Assembly: GCA_022800215.1 (NCBI GenBank)
Contig: JAAWPV010000011.1
Span: 1-34,743, forward strand
From: Oscillospiraceae bacterium
GTDB lineage: Bacteria; Bacillota; Clostridia; Oscillospirales; Oscillospiraceae
DNA length: 34,743 nt
Direction: 5' to 3'
Made by a program: the position numbers and the translations under genes. The notes under the pieces are model-generated. The model did no database searches. It was given only the letters and a program-made list of their open reading frames with translations, and had not been told where the DNA came from. Below are positions 29,570 through 34,743 of the stretch, one piece after another. How positions within the stretch are numbered: position 1 is the first letter of the stretch; every line of letters starts with the position of its first letter.

Positions 29570-30866
29570 TTACTTCAAATCCCCGGTGGCGGGGCCTTCG
29601 ATCAGTCCCCCCTGTTCAGTGAACCGGGAGCCGTGGCAGGGGCAGTCCCAGGTGTGCTCCTGACTGTTCCATTTGAGGGCGCAGCCCATGTGGGGGCACC
29701 GAGGCGTGGTGGGAGTCAGCAGGCTGATGGCGGCCTCCACGCTGTTGAGGGCCAGTTGGGGGCGGAAAGCGCTCCGGGAGGGGGAAAAGAGGGCCTCATA
29801 GGGGCTTTCGCCCTTGGTGATGAGGCCGGTGAGCACCCCGGCAGCCGCCATAGAGGAGGTCATGCCCCACTTGTTAAAGCCCGTGGCCACGTATAGCCCC
29901 CGGGCGGAAGCGGAGTACCGGCCGATATAGGGCACCCCGTCCAAACTCATGCAGTCCTGGGTGGCCCAGTGGGCCGCCTCTTTGGCGTGGGGGTACTGGA
30001 AACGGGCAAAGGCCCGCAGCTTTTCCCAGCCCTCCCCCGGCTTTCCGGTGCGGTGACCGCCGCCCCCCCAGCAAAAGGAGGTCTTTCTGATTCCGGAAGG
30101 AAAGGCCCCCGGTCTGCTCATCCAGATACATCCCGTCCACCTGCTGGGCGTTTTCCAACGCGATGACGTAGGAGCGCTCCTGATAGAGCTTCAAAAAATA
30201 GCTGCCATGCTTATTGAGGAAGGGAAAGTGGGTGCAGACCACGATTTCACGGGCCTGAATGGCCCCCTTCTCCGTCACCGCCTTGCCCGGGGCAAGCTCC
30301 AGCACCGGGGTATGCTCGTAAATGGGCAGGTCCCGGGCAATGGCGTAAAGGAACTTCAGGGGGTGGAACTGCCCCTGCCGGGGGAACTTCACCGCCCCCA
30401 TGGTGGGAAGAGGCAAGGGCACCCGCTCGGCAAGCTGGGCCGGCGCCCCAATGACCCGCAGGGCCTCCATCTCCCGCTCCAGCGCCCCCCGGTCATCCAG
30501 GGAGTAGACAAAGGCGTCCTTCTCCTCAAAATCGCAGTCCATTCCCTGACACAGGGTCCGGTAGGTGCTGAGGGCTTCCTCGTTGGCCTCATAGTAGAGC
30601 CGGGCCTTCTCCGGACCAGATTCTTTCAGAAGCTTTTGGTAGATAAGCCCATGCTGGGATGTGAGTTTGGCCGTTGTGTTCCCGGTGGTTTTGCCGCCGA
30701 TGGTGTCCGCCTCCACCAGAGCGCAGTCCACCCCGGCCTTTTTCAGCTTCCAGGCACACAGCACCCCGGCAAGACCTCCGCCGATGATGAGTACGTCAGT
30801 CTTGAGGTCCCCCTCCAATGCCGGGAAGGCGGTTGGGGCGGCGGTCTGTTTCCACAAAGAAGCCAT
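29570..30866 (-). pseudogene. FAD-dependent oxidoreductase with C-terminal Rieske domain, frameshifted
   Basis: The N-terminal part (from ATG 30866 after AAGGGGGAGCTGACC) has the dinucleotide-binding DVLIIGGGLAGVLCAWKL and the GGKTTGNTTAKLTSQHG segment of DAO-type oxidoreductases. It runs in frame to about 30063, reading DLLLLGG. The continuation (GGHRTGKPGEGW, later ATGFNKWGMTSSMAAAG and the Rieske motifs CPHMGC and CPCHGS) is in another frame down to the stop at 29570. The switch falls at a run of seven G (30063-30069 on the - strand); six would restore one frame of about 432 codons. All catalytic and cluster residues are otherwise intact, so this is a recent mutation, a phase-variable tract or a sequencing error. 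Confidence 0.88.
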
Positions 30867-30926
30867 GGTCAGCTCCCCCTTTTTTCCATTTGGAGATAGG
30901 TTGCCCAAAAAACCGCTCCAAATGTA

Positions 30927-31018
30927 GTGATTTCACCCCCAAGTGTTGTACGTTTTTGTACATCCAACAAAAATTTTCTATATTACCGTTTTGTTACTGA
31001 GTCCCACAAAGGGGACAG
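30927..31018 (+). repeat. 92-bp intergenic repeat, copy B
   Basis: Ungapped match to 10011-10102 (13 differences). The central palindrome is TGTAC-GTTTTT-GTACA, one base changed from copy A. The left mini-stem is GTGA/TCAC, and the right stem GTCCC/GGGAC is one pair longer than in copy A, so pairing is kept despite changes. A terminator hairpin follows four bases later. Here the repeat lies between two leftward genes. Confidence 0.85.
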
Positions 31019-31051
31019 AAAAACCCCCAACCGGCTGTGCGGTTGGGGGTT
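31015..31051. terminator. Terminator of the transporter gene
   Basis: AACCCCCAACCG / CGGTTGGGGGTT stem (31022-31033 / 31040-31051) with a GCTGTG loop, followed by TTTTTCTG on the - strand. It lies 12 bases beyond the stop of the leftward transporter and could also end any rightward RNA from repeat copy B. Confidence 0.85.
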
Positions 31052-31063
31052 CCCGGTTTTATA

Positions 31064-32395
31064 TCAAAATGCGACCTTCAAAATAAGGGCCACGGCGCAG
31101 AGGATGACGGCACAGGGAACATAGAGATACCGGCCCAGGTAGTACCAGGTTCTTCCCGCCCTCTTTTTGGTTCCCCGGCCCACCTCCTCCAAAAGGGTCT
31201 CCCCTTTCATGATCCAGAACCAGCTCACCGCCCCCAAGGTGGCGCCAATGGGGATGATGTAGATGGATACGATATCCATCCAGGGGCCCCATTTGAAAAT
31301 GGGCTCCATGTGAATGCCCGCCCCCAGGCACACCACGCACAGGAGGAGCAGCACCGCCTCCCGGCGCAGCTTGGGGAATTTGTGAAGCAGAGATTCCCCC
31401 ACCGCCTCAAACATATTTTGCAGGGAGCTGACCCCGGCAAAGACCATGGCGGTATAGAGGATGACGGCAAAAAGCTGCCCCAGGGGGATGTCCTGCAAAA
31501 TGCGGGGCAGGGTGACAAAGAGGAGGGAAGGCCCCGCTCCCACGTCCAGCCCATAAGCAAAGCAGGCCGGAATGATGACCAGCGCCGCCACCAGCGCGGC
31601 GATGGTATCAAAGAGCGCCGTCCGCTTGGCAAGGGCCACCACGTCCTCCTCAGGCCGGAGGTAGGCGCCGTAAACGATCATACCGCTGCCCGTGATGGAC
31701 AGGGAGAAAAATGCCTGTCCCATGGCCCAGATCCACACCATGGGGTCCAGAAGCTCCTCCCAACGGCAGGAGAACATATAGCGGTAGCCCTCCGCCGCGC
31801 CGGGCAGGAAGGCTACCCGCACCGCCAGAACGGCAAAAATAAGAAAGAAGAGTGGCATCATCACCTTGTTGCTCTTCTCAATGCTTTTTGCCCCCAGCAG
31901 CAGGGTCAGAAGGGTACCTACCACCACGATGACGTGGAAGGGAACCACCGAATAATCGCTGAGGGAGAAGGAATTGAACCAGGCCTCGGTATCCAGCGTC
32001 ATCAGAGAACCGGTGGCGGAGGTAACAAACGCCTTCAAAACGTACGAGATGATGACCGCATAACCGATGGCGATACACATGGATCCTGCCAGAGGGAGCC
32101 AGCCCAGCAGCCCCCCCGCCTTGCCCAACGGTTCCTTCCGGTCTGCCCAGGCCATCCGGTAGGAGCCCAACGTCCCCGTCCTAGCCCGCCGGCCCACCGC
32201 GTACTCGGCGGAAAGGCCCACCGTCCCAAAAAGCAGAATGAAAAACAGGTAGGCCACCAGAAAGGCTCCGCCGCCATAGCTTCCCATCTTGGCGGGAAAG
32301 CCCCACACATTGGCCATTCCCACCGCCGAACCCACCGCCGAGAGCACAAAGCCCCACCGGCTGGTGAACTGCCGCTTCTCTGTACTTTTGCTCAT
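31064..32395 (-). CDS. Sodium:neurotransmitter symporter (NSS/SNF) family transporter
   Basis: A 443-residue membrane protein with about 11 helices, the length of MhsT-type bacterial members rather than 12-helix LeuT. The first helix RWGFVLSAVGSAVGMANVWGFPAK carries the Na+/substrate-binding unwound segment. Where LeuT has an Arg after NxW (the outer gate) this protein has Gly. SLSITGSGMIVYGAYL at about 232-247 is the conserved helix 6 region, and FAGVSSLQNMFEAVGE the helix 8 Na+ site. It should import an amino acid with Na+; the substrate is unknown. The ATG at 32395 follows AAGGAGAAAAGAG. The next leftward gene upstream ends 83 bases away. Confidence 0.93.
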   Translation of the reverse strand: MSKSTEKRQFTSRWGFVLSAVGSAVGMANVWGFPAKMGSYGGGAFLVAYLFFILLFGTVGLSAEYAVGRRARTGTLGSYRMAWADRKEPLGKAGGLLGWLPLAGSMCIAIGYAVIISYVLKAFVTSATGSLMTLDTEAWFNSFSLSDYSVVPFHVIVVVGTLLTLLLGAKSIEKSNKVMMPLFFLIFAVLAVRVAFLPGAAEGYRYMFSCRWEELLDPMVWIWAMGQAFFSLSITGSGMIVYGAYLRPEEDVVALAKRTALFDTIAALVAALVIIPACFAYGLDVGAGPSLLFVTLPRILQDIPLGQLFAVILYTAMVFAGVSSLQNMFEAVGESLLHKFPKLRREAVLLLLCVVCLGAGIHMEPIFKWGPWMDIVSIYIIPIGATLGAVSWFWIMKGETLLEEVGRGTKKRAGRTWYYLGRYLYVPCAVILCAVALILKVAF

Positions 32396-32478
32396 CTCTT
32401 TTCTCCTTGCCGCCCAGCGTTAAGTCGGGCAATTTTTTCTCGTTGGCTGTGACATTTTGCCCTTCTGTACAGAGTTCT

Positions 32479-33654
32479 TTATTGAAGGGTCTTCCCGATC
32501 ACTTCCATAATCTCCGCCGGAGTCTTGCCCTGGCGGCTCAGCTCCATGGCCCGGGTCATGGGTCCGTGGGCATGGGCAAAGAAGGCCTTTAGCCCGACGC
32601 AGAGGTAGTATTGCCCCTCCTCTCCGTCCCGGGAAAGGCCGAACCTATCCTTCAAACAGCCCCCGCCGCAGCAGTTCAGCCAGGGGCAGGCCCTGCATTC
32701 GGCGGTGAGGGCGCTCTGCTTGCTCTCCCCGAATTTAAGCTGTTGGGGCAAGTTGGCCAGAGCCTCCAGGTTGTCGGTGAGCAGGCTGCCCAGCCGGTGG
32801 TCCGGGTCCACAAAGTGGTCGCAGGCGTAGATGCTGCCGTCCTCCTCAGCGATGAGCACCCGGCCGCAGGTGGGCGCCATCCAGCAAAGGCTGGCCTGGC
32901 CCCCTGCCCAGATCCGGGCGGTCTCGGCAAAAAGCTGCACATCCACCTTGCCCAGGTCATAGGCCATCCATTCGTCGAAAACGGTGCAAAGGAACTGCCC
33001 GTAACCCTCCCCCGTCACCGACTCCGGGGAGAAGGCGCCGTCGGGAAAGCGGACTACGATGGGGATGAACTGCATCCAGCCGGTACCCAAGTCCCGTAAG
33101 GCCCGGTAGACCCCCAGGGGAGCGGTCAGGGAAGCGGAGTTCACCGTACAGAGAAGGTCGGGCTGGATGCCCGCCTTTTGAAGCCGCTCCACCCCCCGGC
33201 GGACCCGGTCCCAGGTGCCTTGCCCGCCCAGGTCCCGGCGGTTTTGGTCGTGGACCGCCTGACTTCCGTCGATGCTGAGCCCCACATCAAAGCGGTTTTC
33301 CCTGAGAAACCGGCACCACTCGTCGCTCAGCAGCAAACCGTTGGTCTGGAGGTTGTTCCACACCTGCCAGCCACGGGGGAGGTACTTTTTCTCCAGCTCC
33401 ACCGCTTTCTTGTAGAAGTCCAGCCCCGCCAAGGTGGGCTCGCCCCCGTGCCAGGTGAAGGACACCACCGGCCCGGCGCTTGCCTCAATGGTCTGCCGGA
33501 TGAGCTTTTCCAGCAGCTTGAAGCTCATCCGGCTCTGCTTCTCGTGGGCGGAGTACTGTCCCTTCTCCAGGTAGTAGCAGTAATGGCAGCGCATATTGCA
33601 CCGGGAGCCTACGGGCTTTGCCATGACCACAAAGGGCAGTTTTTCTTCTTTCAT
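32479..33654 (-). CDS. Anaerobic sulfatase-maturase-type radical SAM/SPASM enzyme
   Basis: A 391-residue protein of the anSME group, which oxidises an active-site Cys or Ser of sulfatases to formylglycine. The radical SAM motif is CNMRCHYCYY (C19, C23, C26), preceded by KPVGSRC. WHGGEPTLAG and SIDGSQAVHD are family motifs. The SPASM cysteines are C257, C263, C278 (ACDHF, with the candidate catalytic Asp279), C320, C323, C328/C329, C333 and C352. It starts 12 bases after the hydrolase gene, so the two form an operon. No sulfatase gene is in the window, so the substrate could be distant or not a sulfatase at all. Confidence 0.9.
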   Translation of the reverse strand: MKEEKLPFVVMAKPVGSRCNMRCHYCYYLEKGQYSAHEKQSRMSFKLLEKLIRQTIEASAGPVVSFTWHGGEPTLAGLDFYKKAVELEKKYLPRGWQVWNNLQTNGLLLSDEWCRFLRENRFDVGLSIDGSQAVHDQNRRDLGGQGTWDRVRRGVERLQKAGIQPDLLCTVNSASLTAPLGVYRALRDLGTGWMQFIPIVVRFPDGAFSPESVTGEGYGQFLCTVFDEWMAYDLGKVDVQLFAETARIWAGGQASLCWMAPTCGRVLIAEEDGSIYACDHFVDPDHRLGSLLTDNLEALANLPQQLKFGESKQSALTAECRACPWLNCCGGGCLKDRFGLSRDGEEGQYYLCVGLKAFFAHAHGPMTRAMELSRQGKTPAEIMEVIGKTLQ

Positions 33655-33666
33655 GGCCCTCTTCCC

Positions 33667-34443
33667 TTACTGTTTCAGATGCTCGTCCAGGAACTGGAGG
33701 GCCTTGTTCCAGGAATCCATGGCCTGCTCCTGCCGGTACAAGGGCTTGTCGTAATACCAGATGCCGTGGCCCGCCCCGTCGTAGCGGTAGAAGGTGTAAT
33801 CCTTGCCCAGCTCCTTCAGGACCGCTTCCAGCTGGTCCACTTCCTCCGCGCTGGGGTGCTTGTCGTCGTTGCCAAAGATGCCCAGCAGCGGGCAGGAAAG
33901 CCCTTCGGCGTACTCAATGGGGGCCACGGGCTTTACGGGGGTGGCTTCCTCGGCGGGGGCGATGACCCCGCCGCCCCAGCAGTCTACCGCTGCGTCAATG
34001 CCCTCTAATGTGCAGGCGGCCAGGAAGGTATGCCGGCCACCGGAGCACATGCCGATGACCCCCACCTTCCCGTTGGCGTTAGGCTGGGTGCGGAGGAAAT
34101 TGAGAGAGCCGTCGGTATCCCCCATGACAGTCTCGTCGGGGGCGCCCCCCTGACCCCAGATCCGCTGGCTCACCTCGGTGGGGGTGCCGTAGCCGAAGCG
34201 CTCATAAATGTTGGGACAAAGGACCCGGTAGCCATGCTGGGTAAAGCGCCGGGCGGTCTCCCAGCACCACTCGTCCCAGCCAGGCATGTGGGGAATCAGC
34301 ACCAGACTGGGGAAAGGCCCGTCCCCAATGGGGCGGGAATAATAGGCCCGGATGGGATCTCCGTTGTGACCGGGAATGGTGACAGTTTCGGCAATCATGC
34401 CAAAGTAAGCGTCGGTTTGCTGGTCGTTCCATGTGGTTGCCAT
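33667..34443 (-). CDS. Dienelactone hydrolase family protein
   Basis: A 258-residue alpha/beta hydrolase. The nucleophile elbow is GMCSGG (Cys133), with Asp193/194 in GNDDKHP and His226 in GAGHGI, the Cys-Asp-His triad of dienelactone hydrolases. HMPGWDEWCWETARRFTQHGY is the usual oxyanion/helix segment. There is no signal peptide, so it is cytoplasmic. In anaerobes such proteins are general esterases of unknown substrate. The ATG at 34443 has AGGAGGGATCGTTT just upstream, and the promoter at 34481-34509 is near consensus. It is the first gene of a two-gene operon with the radical SAM enzyme. Confidence 0.92.
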   Translation of the reverse strand: MATTWNDQQTDAYFGMIAETVTIPGHNGDPIRAYYSRPIGDGPFPSLVLIPHMPGWDEWCWETARRFTQHGYRVLCPNIYERFGYGTPTEVSQRIWGQGGAPDETVMGDTDGSLNFLRTQPNANGKVGVIGMCSGGRHTFLAACTLEGIDAAVDCWGGGVIAPAEEATPVKPVAPIEYAEGLSCPLLGIFGNDDKHPSAEEVDQLEAVLKELGKDYTFYRYDGAGHGIWYYDKPLYRQEQAMDSWNKALQFLDEHLKQ

Positions 34444-34480
34444 AAACGATCCCTCCTGTTTTTTGATTGATTGTATTTTT

Positions 34481-34509
34481 ATTATATCGGATGGAAGAGA
34501 TTTTTTCAA
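34481..34509 (-). promoter_or_regulatory. Promoter of the hydrolase / radical SAM operon
   Basis: Leftward TTGAAA (34509-34504), 17-base spacer, TATAAT (34486-34481). Confidence 0.8.
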
Positions 34510-34608
34510 CTTTTTCCAGCAGCCTTTCCCGCCGTATCCGCTGAAGATGTGCAAGGCGGGTCAACGGCTGCCGTATCTCACCCGGTTCTCGTCCACCCAA
34601 TATCAAAG

Positions 34609-34641
34609 AAAAAAATCCCCAACCTTTCGGTTGAGGATTTT
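34609..34641 (-). terminator. Terminator downstream of the tRNA 3' end
   Basis: AAATCCTCAACC / GGTTGGGGATTT stem with a GAAA tetraloop and a T-run on the - strand, starting 6 bases after the CCA of the tRNA fragment. It is the former tRNA terminator, now separated from its gene body. Confidence 0.85.
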
Positions 34642-34646
34642 TCCTT

Positions 34647-34672
34647 TGGTGCACGAGGTGGGACTCGAACCC
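34647..34672 (-). other. tRNA 3' fragment, candidate attachment site (att) of an integrated element
   Basis: Read leftward, GGGTTCGAGTCCCACC then TCGTGC-ACCA is a textbook T-loop, acceptor 3' strand and encoded CCA. The 5' acceptor partner (GCACGAG) and the anticodon region are absent to the right. T-stem pairing already fails outside the fragment (a G faces A at positions 50/64). tRNA 3' ends are classic targets for tyrosine integrases, which leave such a remnant at one end. The intact tRNA should then lie at the far end of the element, beyond the window. The isoacceptor cannot be named. Confidence 0.7.
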
Positions 34673-34693
34673 CCTACAAAACACCTTTCAGCC

Positions 34694-34743
34694 TTACGGC
34701 CGCAGCCCCCCGGAATATTTAGTTAGCATTTTAGTTAGCATTT
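34694..34743 (-). CDS. Possible C-terminal end of an open frame entering from the right edge
   Basis: Fifteen codons reading MLTKMLTKYSGGLRP and a stop, built partly from a tandem 12-base repeat (ATGCTAACTAAA). It ends 20 bases before the tRNA remnant, where an integrase gene often ends. It is too short to identify; it could be non-coding repeat next to the att site. Confidence 0.25.
   Translation of the reverse strand, partial: MLTKMLTKYSGGLRP

Noticed and set aside
34647-34743. A complete tRNA gene at the right edge
   Set aside because: No 5' acceptor strand complementary to TCGTGC, no anticodon arm, and broken T-stem pairing; only the 3' end is present.
34717-34743. Start of a CRISPR array from the tandem ATGCTAACTAAA repeat
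   Set aside because: Only two 12-base units directly abutting, with no spacers.

Overview
The window looks like chromosome from an anaerobic, GC-rich, gut-type member of the Clostridia, probably near the Flavonifractor / Lawsonibacter / Pseudoflavonifractor part of the Oscillospiraceae. The reasons are: strong AGGAGG-type ribosome sites throughout; a ferredoxin-type [FeFe] hydrogenase and several oxygen-sensitive radical SAM or iron-sulfur enzymes; a SCIFF ranthipeptide precursor with its maturase, a hallmark of Clostridia; a SpoVB-like flippase; and housekeeping genes in the low-GC Gram-positive style despite high GC. The genus is an inference.

Layout. 1-2170: leftward genes for a small membrane-anchored protein and a group-B-like [FeFe] hydrogenase. 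2200-8145: rightward genes for an iron-sulfur flavoprotein-like reductase behind a MerR-type promoter, a GNAT acetyltransferase, a P-loop protein with a degenerate internal duplication, a flavodoxin, a SpoVB/MurJ-like flippase and an iron-dependent alcohol dehydrogenase. 8159-9993: a promoter, a yybP-ykoY (Mn2+) riboswitch with its terminator, mntP and a CaCA-type cation antiporter. 10000-10800: a 92-bp intergenic repeat (copy A) and a divergent ribbon-helix-helix / hypothetical pair. 10805-15989: leftward DacF-like carboxypeptidase, a first ECF sigma/anti-sigma pair and a large HD-GYP-type protein. 16180-18685: a polar amino-acid ABC transporter operon with hairpins between its genes. 18751-23100: leftward second ECF sigma/anti-sigma pair, an FMN-binding lipoprotein and a Cthe_2159-type carbohydrate-binding lipoprotein.

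23187-29543 appears to be one leftward transcription unit starting at a near-consensus promoter: scfA (SCIFF precursor, 48 aa), a terminator-like hairpin, an AT-rich acetyltransferase, scfB (radical SAM/SPASM maturase), an Orn/Lys/Arg-decarboxylase-fold PLP enzyme, a CcdA-TlpA thiol-redox fusion and glpK. Three of the junctions are 1-4 base overlaps or gaps below 20 bases. This is the most interesting system in the window: a ranthipeptide locus with extra candidate tailoring or redox genes, and a precursor that has Gly where the known thioether acceptor Thr sits.

29570-34443: a frameshifted FAD/Rieske oxidoreductase, the second copy of the 92-bp repeat, a sodium:neurotransmitter-symporter-type transporter, an anaerobic sulfatase-maturase-type radical SAM enzyme and a dienelactone hydrolase-like protein. 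The right edge holds the 3' end of a tRNA with its terminator but no tRNA body, which looks like the attachment-site remnant of an integrated element lying beyond the window. No rRNA, CRISPR array, insertion sequence or transposase gene was seen. No gene-free stretch exceeds 300 bases.
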